Source: Sipunculus nudus
Taxonomy: Eukaryota > Annelida > Sipuncula > Golfingiida > Sipunculidae
Direction: 5' to 3'
Assembly (NCBI GenBank): GCA_026874595.1
Contig: CM049309.1
Location: forward strand, 6,906,576 to 6,970,575
Length of the DNA stretch: 64,000 nucleotides
Position 1 is the first letter of the stretch; the number at the start of each line of letters is the position of its first letter. The position numbers were made by a program, and so were the translations under genes. The notes under the pieces were generated by a model that was not told the DNA's origin, did no database searches, and saw nothing but the letters and a program-made list of their open reading frames with translations. This document shows positions 33,728-43,750 of this stretch, piece after piece.

Positions 33728-35210
33728 GTAAGACACCCTAAAAACTTGATAACATTATTGACTGCCATGCGATTGGCCACCAACACAGATTTAGCTGTCA
33801 TTTAACAGGAGTTTTCCCCCTCTGACATAAGGGAGTCTGCAATGCTGACAAGAGTTAGATAACTTGTCATATCCAAGAGCCCAATGGAAATCTATAGGAA
33901 ACCAATTTTATTTTGTCATATTTGACGACTTAAGGCTTACCATTATATCATCAATTAACACCATCTACCTTGTGTATAATAGATTATGTATAACTCTGCA
34001 GATTGGTAAACCTCCCTGCATTTTTGTTTAATTAATTACCACATACAAGCATGTCTCCCAGGGGTCATATGAATGACAGTCATATTATGCAAGGTGCAGG
34101 AAATGCCAGAGGTTACCATAAGGATGGGATATACACATTGATTTTTACATTCCCAGGTGTTTTTGTGTTAATTCCTCACTCATTGCCTAAGGTTATCATT
34201 GCTAGTTTTGCATTGAGATATTGTTGCAGTAGGATGGATGGCTGTTGCAGTGCAGTTTCCTGTATGACTTATGTCATGACCCCAGTGGGTGCCAGTTAAA
34301 TATAAAGGCCTACTTAGTTTGTATATTCACAGCTAGCTGACTCCTACTTGCACTCTCATTATATATATGTATTATGTACACTTACAAAATAACCTATTGC
34401 CATAATATTTGTATTTTCAGAAACTGCATAAGCCAAATCCCTTTGAGCTAAACACAGCAAAGGTGCAGAGATTTTACTTCAACACAAGCAGTGGTAAGTT
34501 GTCTTTAGTCTTTAGTCAAAGACTCCTTTTATCATACAGCTTCTGTAAACTACCTAAATATAACAAACTGCTAAACTATCATTTGGTATGTAACAACTTC
34601 TGGTTCACTTCAGAGCTGTCAAAAAACCAAAACTCTGTGTGGACGATGTAAGACGCCTTTAATTCACAAGTCAGTGTACACCCAGCAAAAATGGTGACAT
34701 CGACCAGCTATCCCTGCAGCACACCCTTAACTGGCTCTAAGTTGACCCAACTCTCCCTATGTACCTATGAAATCCTACATTCCTTAGTATTCTGTTCTGG
34801 CTGTTCATCCATCCGACAACCCCCTGTCACTACTATAGTTCATTCACACTAACTTTAAATTCTATCCTACACCCAGCTGTTCATTTCAAGCAGGTCCTCA
34901 AATACATATATATTACAGGTAGCTGTCATTAATGTTTACCCATTTATCATCATATAGTCAATCTCAATTGCAAAGTACACATTTTTAACGGAATAATACC
35001 TGCTCCTCCACTCCATAAAAAAAAACAGTCTTTCAGATTTAGTTTCATTCATCTTATTCATCAATCAACAAGTGTGATCACTTTATTATAGTGGGTGAAA
35101 CAGCGGACAGGTGGAAGCACCTGCTGGTCCTGGAAATCTAAAAAGAGATACCATACTGATTTTAAATGCATACAATCCACACACAGGTGCCAATTATTAG
35201 TAGAGAAAAC
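33728..35210. other. Introns around the exon at 34421-34493, otherwise nothing recognised
   Basis: 34660-34900 is somewhat C-rich but has no open frame of note. No repeats with definable ends. Confidence 0.4.
34421..34493 (+). CDS. MYCBPAP: MYCBPAP exon: ASH-like fold, middle
   Basis: Acceptor TATTTTCAG ends at 34420, donor GTAAGT at 34494. Encodes KLHKPNPFELNTAKVQRFYF plus NTSS; vertebrate counterpart KNRMQRFYFDNREG. The open reading frame runs into the intron past the donor, but homology resumes only at 37663. Ends with one base of Gly. Confidence 0.93.
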
Positions 35211-36890
35211 TAAGAATAATAATTGGTAGAGTGCATCAAAGCCAGGTGATCCTGAGTTTGAATCTCAGTTGAGTTTGTGAGATTTTTATGCCCCCGCCAC
35301 AAAGTGGCCGGGGCATATTGTTTTACCCATGTCCGTCCTTCTGTTATCAAACAGTTGTACGGACTTTTTTTTAAGCCCCCGCCACAAAGTGGCCGGGGCA
35401 TATAGTTTTACCCATGTCCGTCATTCCGTCATTCCGTCATTCTGAAATCAAACAGTTGTACGGACTTTTTTTCCCAATGCCTGCAGATATTGGCCTAATT
35501 TTTGGTGTGTGGGCAGATATAGACCAGTTACAGATCAAGTTCGCGTTTCGTCCCGGTTGACCTACTTTTGACCGTTTTACGGCTCCTGAACATAGAAAAT
35601 TTCATGAAAAATATGAAATATCATGACAAATACACATGTACGGACTTTTTTTCGCAATGCCTGCAGATATTGGCCTGATTTTTGGTATGTGGGCAGATAT
35701 AGACCAGTTACAGATCGAGTTCGCCTTTCCTTCCGGTTGACCTACTTTTGATTTTTTTTACGGCTCCTGAACATAGAAAATTTCAAGAAAAATATAAAAA
35801 TTCATGACAAATGTACATGTACAGCCGTTTTAGCCGTGAGCTCATAGGCTGATGGGCTATTGTCGTCACCCAAGCTGTCCATCTGTCCTTCCGTCTGTCT
35901 GTCCGTCCGGAGTCTGTCCATCCTGCGTCTGTTAACTTTTACCTTGTGAGCGGGATATATATTTCTCTAAAAGGATTCACCATTGCAATTTTATTTCATC
36001 AGTGAATATGTATATCAATAAAATCTTGGTCAGGTTCGAAGATGGGTGACCTTGACCCATTTTTCTACATTTTAGAGCTGATTATACAAAAACACTTAAA
36101 AGCTTATATCTCAGGAACCATATGGTGGATTGTTATGAAACATAGTACATACCTCTCCAATTTAAATTTTTTCACTGATTATCAGCTTTTGCAAATAACC
36201 TAGTTACGCAATGCAGGGATTACAGATACTAGCCTAATGTTTGGTCTGTGGGCGCATAATGACCACTTACAGATCAAGTTCGTGTTTCTTCCCAGTTGAC
36301 CTATTTTTGACCATATGACAGATCCTGAACATAGAAAATTTCATGAAAGACAGAAATTTTTATGAAAAATGCACATGTATGGACTTTTTTTTCACAATGC
36401 CTGCAGATACTGGCCTGATTTTAGGTGTTTTGCTTGATAATGACCTGTTACAGATTGTGTTTGCATTTTGCCCTTGTTGACCTACTTTTGACCATACGAC
36501 ACCTCCTGAACTTAAAATATTTTTACAAAATTTAACAAATGTTTCTAATTTGCCCCAGGCGGGGGCATTCGTGTAGTTCCGACACATCTAGTTTACAGTC
36601 AGCTCCCACCCAGGGTGAGCGCTCTGCAGGCTTAATTGGAAGGCCTTGCCCATTGGCCATGTTCCCTTCACAAACTAATGCGCTTTTCGAGGTTCTTTGG
36701 GGTATCACCTAGACATGGAGCGATTATATACCCAGGGTCCCTCAGGTACAGTAGTCACCAGGCCTGGTTAACACCAGGATATAAAATGAGAGGAAACGTG
36801 CTACTGCCCTGTCACATAGTCTGGAACTGGAATGGAATTTCACAGACGTACTTAATTAGTTCATAAAAAAAAAAACTTGATCACATGCCC
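35211..36890 (+). repeat. SINE family A, split by a Helitron-like insertion
   Basis: Head with GGTAGAGTGC and B-box-like GAGTTTGAATCTC at 35221-35287, then after the insertion the remainder from 36592: ACAGTCAG, GGGTGAGCGCTCTGCAGGCT, ACCCAGGGTCCCTCAGG, GGCCTGGTTAACACCAGG and an A-tail at 36866-36876. Joined, it follows the order of 8872-9275, where GATTTTCACAGTCAG is continuous. Confidence 0.8.
35289..36591 (+). mobile_element. Helitron/Helentron-like element, family 4, nested in the SINE
   Basis: Starts TGCCCCCGCCACAAAGTGGC with a 5' hairpin; GGCGGGGGCA near the 3' end is its inverse. Ends GTGT-AGTTCCG-ACAC hairpin, ATCTAG|TTT (CTAG at 36588-36591). Internal units of about 180 bp begin TGTACGGACTTTTTTTC and contain GGTTGACCTACTTTTGA at about 35560, 35740, 36295 and 36475. 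The first 85 bp are duplicated at 35373. A foreign block (about 35822-36195, GTGAGCTCATAGGCTGATGG...) sits between units two and three. Confidence 0.75.
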
Positions 36891-37662
36891 ATCACCACCA
36901 AGACAAAGCAATTGTAATGGATCCACCTCTTTATAAATCAGCATCCTCTTTAATGGTCTGTTCCCTTGCCAGCCCCTCCATGATATTTTGTCAAAATTTG
37001 TTTAAATAGTTTTTGCATAATCCTGCTATCAGGTAAACAAATGAACATAAAAAGAAACAGACACCACAGTGAAGATTACTAGATGAGGAGGCACATGAGG
37101 GGCAGGCTCCTAGGCATCCAAACCCATGATACTTGTCAAAAATGGCTTGTCAGCAGACACAGGTTTCTGTATATTATATATGTCTTATCTCATCTTTGAT
37201 CAAGGAAACAACTATAAGAAAGTAGGGCTTGCTTCCTGCTAAAATTTGCATTTTTGGCTGTGGTCTCAGAAATGGGTCATTCTTCTCCAAAGTAAGCCGA
37301 TACAAGGCCCATTGCCACCAAACTTTTTTCCAAAGATGTATTCCAGCCTGGCTGGTACCCAACTTTTGTGTTGCATTCCAGCTCCCTTATCAAACCTTTG
37401 AATACAGACTAAAACCTGTATGTAGCAAGCTGGAAGATGGATGTCAAAGCAGAGAGACTGAATACACATAGGTATAATGTGATGTAGGATATACATTGTA
37501 CAGTGCAGAATACTTAAGGGGATATCTGTATCAACTTATCATTATGTAATACAGTCTTTTTTTATTAAATCTATTACTGTAATACTTATATCAATGTTTT
37601 GGTCATGTGGTCCAAAAACTCAGGTATACACTTTCTCATATGTGTATACATGTATATTTTAG

Positions 37663-37850
37663 GAGTGATACTACCAGGTGAAAATATCAAGTTCCCATTT
37701 GTTTTTAAATCACCAAATGCCGGTGTTTTTTCTGAACAATGGGAGTTCCAGACCAGGCCTGTTGTATGTGGTGGCGCAGCCCTGATGGTGAACTTGAGAG
37801 GGGTCGCCTTACAGGAAGACAAGTATGAGAAGCAAAGGTCAGAGGTCGAG
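37663..37850 (+). CDS. MYCBPAP: MYCBPAP exon: ASH-like fold, C-terminal strands
   Basis: Acceptor TATATTTTAG ends at 37662, donor GTGAGA at 37851. Completes Gly, then VILPGENIKFPFVFKSPNAG, VFSEQWEFQTRPVVCGGAAL and MVNLRGVALQED. The VILPGE, GVF-E-WEF and closing VNLRGVAL strand are the strongest family signature in the window. Ends in phase 0. Confidence 0.95.
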
Positions 37851-39016
37851 GTGAGATTTCTTGTCAGTGTAAGATCATTTCAACTTTAGTTTCAACCATT
37901 TTTTGATTCTGGTTCTGTGCACAGAACTGAGTCAGGAAACATGAATTTTTTCATTCAAGCAAACTATTAAAAAGCGCTCTTATTAGAGAAATTTTCAAAA
38001 AGTAAACTGCCTAAGTTTGACATATATTTCCTTGAAAAACCCAGCTAATTCATGCACTTCTCGGAATTCATTGTGGTTACCTAAGGCTAAGACAGGACTC
38101 ATACAAAAGATGCCTATCAAGTGATGCAAAATGCATATTCGGATCTAGAGCATATTACTACCTGCTCCAGTACTGTCTCCATATCAGTTCTAGAAACAAA
38201 TTCCTACAACCAAACTTACAAGTAGACACCCTGCTTAATCAGACCCTTGTTTCAAAGAAATCTTCAAAGCTGTATCTTTAATTTAGTTTAAACATTGAAC
38301 ATACCAAAAGGTTTGAAACAATTTATTTTTCTACTTACTTACTTCACTTATTCAAAATTTATCTTCGCTCACTTAGACATTTTTCGACGTTTCTTTTTTT
38401 ACTCCAGTGAATATCATCCAAAGATTTTTTAAACTGCCATTTTATATGATTTGATAATACAAACTGCAAGAGAGTGAAAATAAGCTTTAAGTAGCTTGCT
38501 CTGGATACCATTGATGCATGGTTATGTACATTTCTATATTTACATATCCAGTGTCAATAAAATATTTCAAACAAAATTTAAATGAAAGTGCCATATATAT
38601 TTCTTCTAATGTTTCTAGATGCACCCAGAAATTTGGATCCAAACCAGAACCTTGAAAAAAATTTAAATTTGTTCGCTGTTCTTAAAAAAGGTGGATCTCA
38701 CTAAAGTTTATGATTATTATTACACCACTGATGCCAGATGTGTCTAGTTGTTTGTTGCATGTAGGCTAAGACCTTTAAGTATTGTATTGTTTGTTGTATC
38801 AAACAATTTATTATTAAAAGATTTTATAACTGTTGGCTAAAAGGTTATTACTTGAATTAACTTCTGCTCAGTTCTTAATCTTTTACAGGTCTTAACAATT
38901 GAAATTCGATCTTCTCTTATGTATCAACCCTGTGTTATTCCATTGCATTGGTATTCAGATTTTCTTCCATTAAGTTTACATCATGATGATAACTGTGAAG
39001 ATAATTTTAATTCCAG

Positions 39017-39163
39017 CGTGTTCTTGGTCAGAAGCAAGCGGAGACCATAGTGAGACACCTGCTAGACAGCCTGCTAGACGGTATCCGTACTCCGGCACGA
39101 TCACCCTCCCCTGTTGATGCTTACATCACAAACGAGGAGATCTTCACCAACTGTAATGAAGGG
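39017..39163 (+). CDS. MYCBPAP: MYCBPAP exon: TPARSPSPVDAY
   Basis: Acceptor TTAATTCCAG ends at 39016, donor GTAAGA at 39164. Encodes RVLGQKQAETIVRHLLDSLL, DGIRTPARSPSPVDAYITNE and EIFTNCNEG, matching VREVLQELLMGVLTPERTPS and PVDAYLTEEDLF in vertebrates. Phase 0 at both ends. Confidence 0.95.
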
Positions 39164-39743
39164 GTAAGATTACGCTCATCACTGATCAGTCATAAATTAT
39201 GTTAATACCTTTACATGTGCAGCAGATTCTACATGTGTCACTCTACTATTTTTCCTGAGATCTCAACTGTTGCCCATCGGGTACGAATATAAAGTGTTTT
39301 CTTCTCACACTCTCATTTAAATTGTTAAAATTTAATTTAAAATTGGAGAGTTCACAGCTTTTTGCAGCATAACACTGTGTATTCCCCAACTGCTTGGACC
39401 TGTATGTTTTACTGCCTTAAATTTATCTTGGATTTTTAAATTTTTCAAATGGAAAGTTTGATACAATCAAAGCAAATTTTAATTAAATGCTGAGGCAACA
39501 AAAAAAAACTTTAACAAAATAGATAAAAACAAGGCATGATTCAATGAAACCATGGGACAGGGACCTGTTTACAATAAAAAGAAGAAAATATAGCATGTTT
39601 CAATGTATTGCTGAGGTCTAAATCTAATTAACCAAAAAAAAAAAAACTCAAGAAAACATACCATCCATGGTCTTTAAGATATACTGTCTTCACATAAAAT
39701 ATGAAAATTATCAACTTTTTGTCTGTGTTATTTTTCTCCTTAG

Positions 39744-39860
39744 CTTCATTACCATAATGAGACAGTCACTGAGCTAAACAAGATGTATCTGGAGCTGTTC
39801 CCAGAGGAAGAGCGAGAAGAGGCGCCGGATTGGAACTTGTCTGTAGCCACACTCAAACAG
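39744..39860 (+). CDS. MYCBPAP: MYCBPAP exon: LHYHN...LYxLF, WNLSVATLKQ
   Basis: Acceptor TTCTCCTTAG ends at 39743, donor GTAACA at 39861. Encodes LHYHNETVTELNKMYLELFP, EEEREEAPDWNLSVATLKQ. Vertebrate counterparts are PPLHYEHQVVQSLHQLW and EWNLCLEDFRK; the long disordered insert between these in vertebrates is missing. Phase 0 at both ends. Its last bases are the first unit of a 33-bp repeat continuing into the intron. Confidence 0.92.
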
Positions 39861-41900
39861 GTAACAGTATAATAATATAACCAATCCAAATAGGTGATAG
39901 TACCGTAATGTCTACATCAGTTCGTATCCTTCATTAGTTCGCACACTATAAATTTCCTGAATCATATTTTTCTTTATAACATATATGAATTCGTACACCA
40001 ACATACTGTGCCCATATTAGCTATTGCCGGTGATCACCGGCGGTCCGTATGAACAGTAATTGTAACTATGATTAAAACGGCTTTGCATGCGGAGATGAAT
40101 CAAATGTCTACGCTGTTCACCTGATAACAACACATCTTTATGTCTTAGTGCATGGCAGTAACATGATAATTTATCGGAACAAATTATTAGATTTGGGATT
40201 TCATGTATGTAAATAGGAAAAACTGTTGCTTAACTGATACCGATGGGCCATCTTTGCTTCAGACTTGTTACAGCATGAATGTGATTTGAACAATAGAACT
40301 CAAGTTAAAAATTGTGTTTTAATCGATAATATTTTGTTTACTTAATAATAGAATAAGAAGGATTTGTAAGTGGGACTAAAATCACATTAGCTGATGATCA
40401 TATACTAGTAATCCACTAGGGACAAACCTCGCACGGACCACTGATCACAGGCATGACCTGGTGCTACAAGACATCAAAGGTTAAATGGAGATCGTCAGAG
40501 TGCTTTGAACCGCAGCTACAAAGGATATACCGCTGCCTTTAAGAGTTTTTATTTGATTAATCCCGGTAATGTCCGTGAAATAATTTATTTTTTTTCCGCT
40601 GTATAAATGTTTTTAGAATCTCCCAAGTAAAAACTTCCGCATAATGCGTTGGTTACTGTGGCCATTTTGTTAGAGGCGCATGAACAGATTTAGTGTGAAT
40701 TATGTGCCCATGGTTCAAACCTATCAGTGTTTTTTCCCCCTTTTATGTTATTCCCCCGTCCCAGTTTAAAAATATGATAAACATATATTTTTTTCATTTA
40801 TTTCTTTCCACTGAAATTACCAAACGGGTAAAATAAACATTTAATTTGTTGAAATATATAAATAAATCTGGTGAGATTACATATTCACGGCTGTAATAAG
40901 TTCACTTGACGCCAGGTGGCACCCTGAATAAATTTCATAAACGCCCTAAGAAAATCACCATTACCATTTTTTTAGGGCGTATTCTGCAATCCATACAAAT
41001 AATGTTCGTAAATGAATTAAATGTTGCCATGAAGTATTACAAAACAATAGCCCATTTTCTTACTGCTAATGATGCTACGCACCGCTGTACGCTGTGAGAG
41101 ACCCCTGGCTAATGATGATTTCCTTTCATGTCCAAACTGTGAAATACTTCGTTGCTATTTTATTTACCAATAATTTATTTGATGTGTAATAATAAGGTGA
41201 TCAGTGACTTCTGTCAATTTTGTTTGCACCACAGCCTTGATCAAATAAATTTGTTAACATACTAATGAGGTACAAATTTAACAGTTTGGGGTAATAAATT
41301 ACTGAAGTTCTATTGCCGGTAGCTGGATTTTTGACAATTTTTATGATCTGTTGTGCCAGTTTGGGTTACGAATGTTTAGTTTGTTCCGGCTGGCAGTACA
41401 GGCCATCCCAGTAACCCCTGACCGGCGCGGCTAAAGCCCTGTATATTATATATATAAAACACCGGTTTATAAAATGCCAGTTACCAGATATATTGGATAT
41501 CTTTTTCGTCACCAGCAGCGCTCACATATATTCCCGAACAAGTGTTAAATAATAATTAACATGAGAGTTGCCGTACATCCTCTATTATCGCCCATTGCTG
41601 GTTCTCAGGTGTCAAACGATCTTCTCTCCTGCAATATTCTAATTTTTCATATTTTACATATAATAATTCACACACTGAGAAAAATAATTATTTTTTCCTG
41701 TACGAATTCAAGTAGACATTACGGTATACTAGTATAACACACTCAAACAGAAAATATTATACTAATATAACACATTCTAATAGGTGATAGCACAATAGTA
41801 TAACACACTCAAACAAGTTATAGTATACTAGTATAACACAATTGAATAAGTAATGGTATGAAAGTGAAACACACTCAACCAGGTAATGGAAAAATTTAAT
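39847..41900 (+). repeat. 33-bp repeat grown from a splice-donor junction, split by a transposon
   Basis: The exon/intron border ACACTCAAACAG|GTAACAGTAT starts a 33-bp series. Donor-like GTs lie at 39861 (true), 39894, then after the insertion at 41784, 41817, 41850 and 41883; the unit at 41751 has lost its GT. Units share ATAACACACTCAAACAGGTAATAGTA-type sequence. Removing the transposon plus one TA keeps the exact 33-nt phase across the gap (39894 to 41751). Confidence 0.88.
39903..41724. mobile_element. TA-flanked DNA transposon, non-autonomous, 1.82 kb
   Basis: Terminal inverted repeats CCGTAATGTCTAC, extended imperfectly by TTCGTA. TA on both sides (39901-39902, 41725-41726). The TA duplication suggests the Tc1/mariner superfamily, but no DDE transposase frame is visible; the 63-codon frame at 40906-41097 has no homology. 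An internal hairpin CGCCCTAAGAAAA...TTTTTTAGGGCG lies at 40942-40981. Composition is richer in CpG than the surrounding intron. Confidence 0.75.
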
Positions 41901-42252
41901 AAAATATCAAAATGAAACATAATTCAAATTTTATGAATTCATAAATGATCTTAATAGATCAGTGTTTAAACTTATATTGTTGATTGGGTTCTACACAGGG
42001 CAGTCCATCTACATTTCGGTGGAATGGGTGTTCAGGCTTTGACACTGTTTGGGTGTTTGTTGCTCTGCCCCCGGCCAGCCCTCCAGCCCTTTAGCCCCTG
42101 ACTTCAACCAGGGCATCCTTGAGTCCTCTATACTTCAGCACCGTGGAAATGGTTTTTTTGGCACGCCAAATATGTACAATCATGACCAGCCAGTGAGTGC
42201 TGTGTGTGACCTTATAACTGAGATGATTAATGCTCAGCATCCTTTGTTACAG

Positions 42253-42377
42253 ATGGTGATGGAGAAGGATGAGGATGAGGAGAGTAAACAAGAGATGCTG
42301 CAGCGCATCAACAAGGCAGTTATCACCATGGCTTTCCCTCCATTTAGCCCAGTACAGCAACAGATGTACACTGCAGG
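42253..42377 (+). CDS. MYCBPAP: MYCBPAP exon: RINKAVITMAF
   Basis: Acceptor CCTTTGTTACAG ends at 42252, donor GTAAGT at 42378. Encodes MVMEKDEDEESKQEMLQRIN and KAVITMAFPPFSPVQQQMYT, matching ALMRLNKAALELCQKPRPLQ of the vertebrate protein. The frame stays open upstream to 42043, with further phase-0 AGs, so a longer exon is possible, but homology supports joining 39860 directly to 42253. Ends after two bases of Gly. Confidence 0.9.
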
Positions 42378-43160
42378 GTAAGTAGTCATTTTTAGTAATC
42401 TCAAAGTAATTATCAGTGTTGTCTTATCAGTGTTGTCACAGCCATCTGAGAGGGAGTCATGGCCTTCCGAGGCCAAATCTGATGCCATGTCACCACCAAA
42501 TAAGTCAAGAGTCCATACAAATAGGATATTGAATTCTGGTATGAGGTATAGCTCATGGGGCTATTATTGTTCAATTAATTACTCGAAAAAAGCTGCAAAG
42601 TTTTTAGAGCAGAAAGAAAGGGGACATTACATTCCAAGCAAATGTATACAAAAATGGTCAAACTGTAGTGGCCTCGAGCCCTTCTACGCCCATGTCACCG
42701 ACCCTGGACTGCTCGAGGCCAAGGCTGAGTCAGTGTCATTGCCTTCTGAGGCAAAGACCAGTCTGAAGACCTCCAAAACTGATAGTTATATCTTTTTGCA
42801 AACCTGCTGGTGAATATATGTTTATATATGTGAATATGTGTGAATATGCCATGGTGCTTTATGACCATTTTATAAATCATGAAAACTGCATTCTTGGTCA
42901 GTATTATTTTGGTCTAATTTTAAACTTTCAAAATTTGGATCATAAAAATTCATTGAATTCTTCAAAAATATTCAGCTAAGTTTGTTTTGCCTGGCATTGT
43001 AGAAGTTGGTACTGATAATTGACCTGCTCAGAAGTACAAAGGCATCAGTTAACTATGGTATATTGTGAATTGTATAAATTGAAGATTAAATCTATTGTCA
43101 ATACCATTATAAATCTTCAGTACAGATTTATTTGCAAACTTTTTGAAGATACTGTCTCGT
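42378..43160. other. Intron containing the longest open frame in the window
   Basis: An open frame without ATG start runs 42430-42813 (127 codons). It holds two similar peptide blocks (PSERESWPSEAKS and SVSLPSEAKTSLKTS) and a nearly perfect inverted repeat, GCCTCGAGC at 42671 and GCTCGAGGC at 42711. The preceding exon ends in phase 2, which does not feed this frame through the AG before CCATCTGAG. Not called as coding. Confidence 0.4.
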
Positions 43161-43470
43161 GTGGTTAAGGGGTGGAGCACAGGGCTGAAAGCTGGGAGGT
43201 CAGGGGTTCAAATCTCAGCCGAGGAGCAGTGATATATTGTTTTTTTTTTGGTCAGCCTCTGCCCATGGTTATTGGTCTGGAGGCTTAATGGGACAGACTG
43301 TACCCCATGGTAATTTTTCACTTGCATGTGTTGTACAGGGAGCCTGGTGATGATCGTGTTCCTCAGCCCTGTCACCAAGTCTGACACCAGAATGGACTTC
43401 TGCAGGTGTACAACGTCATCATTACAATATGATGGCAGTTACCTCCACCCAAATAAAAATGGAGAAATAT
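43160..43470 (+). repeat. SINE family A, diverged copy with clear tRNA head
   Basis: Head GTGGTTAAGGGGTGGAGCAC (A-box-like) and GGGGTTCAAATCTCAGCC (B-box, 43203-43220), then TGGAGGCTTAATGGGAC, ACACCAGAATGGACTTCTGC and an A-rich tail AATAAAAATGGAG. The middle differs from the other copies. Best evidence for the tRNA origin of the family. Confidence 0.75.
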
Positions 43471-43646
43471 TAATAAAAATAATAAGAAAAATTGTGAAAT
43501 TCATACAAAGACTCCAGCTTACACATAATGATGATTTGCTTCAGGGTAGTCTGTGATGATGTGGTTCCTCACAATACACATTACATGTATGAACCCTGTC
43601 CCATAAAAATATGTATTTATTGAGACTTCTCTGTATGGTGTTTTAG

Positions 43647-43750
43647 TTATCAGGTCCTGAGTGAGACGGTGGACAGTATGGTCAGTCAGTCCATGTGGAT
43701 CCGTAACATCCTGGGAATGCCGGATAAGGACATGGACGATATACAGGAAG
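43647..43750 (+). CDS. MYCBPAP: MYCBPAP exon: VDSMVSQSMWIRNILGMP
   Basis: Acceptor GTGTTTTAG ends at 43646, donor GTGAGT at 43751. Completes Gly, then YQVLSETVDSMVSQSMWIRN, ILGMPDKDMDDIQE, matching WRDVIDSLVGHSMWLRSVLG LPEKE in vertebrates. Ends with one base of a codon. The last strongly conserved exon in the window. Confidence 0.94.

Larger units (their letters stand above)
36891..39743. other. Introns around the exons at 37663 and 39017, otherwise nothing recognised
   Basis: The frames at 37174-37496 are not supported by splice phase or homology. 37851-39016 and 39164-39743 are plain AT-rich intron. Confidence 0.4.

Noticed and set aside
33728-33805. Extension of the open frame past the donor at 33728
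   Set aside because: A consensus donor lies at 33728 and family homology continues in the exon at 34421, so the extension is intronic.
40906-41097. 63-codon frame in the TA-flanked transposon as a transposase remnant
   Set aside because: No DDE/D motif or helix-turn-helix recognised; too short to support.
43160-43235. A functional tRNA gene
   Set aside because: A- and B-box-like sequences are present, but the cloverleaf is not intact and the body continues as a SINE with relatives elsewhere in the window.
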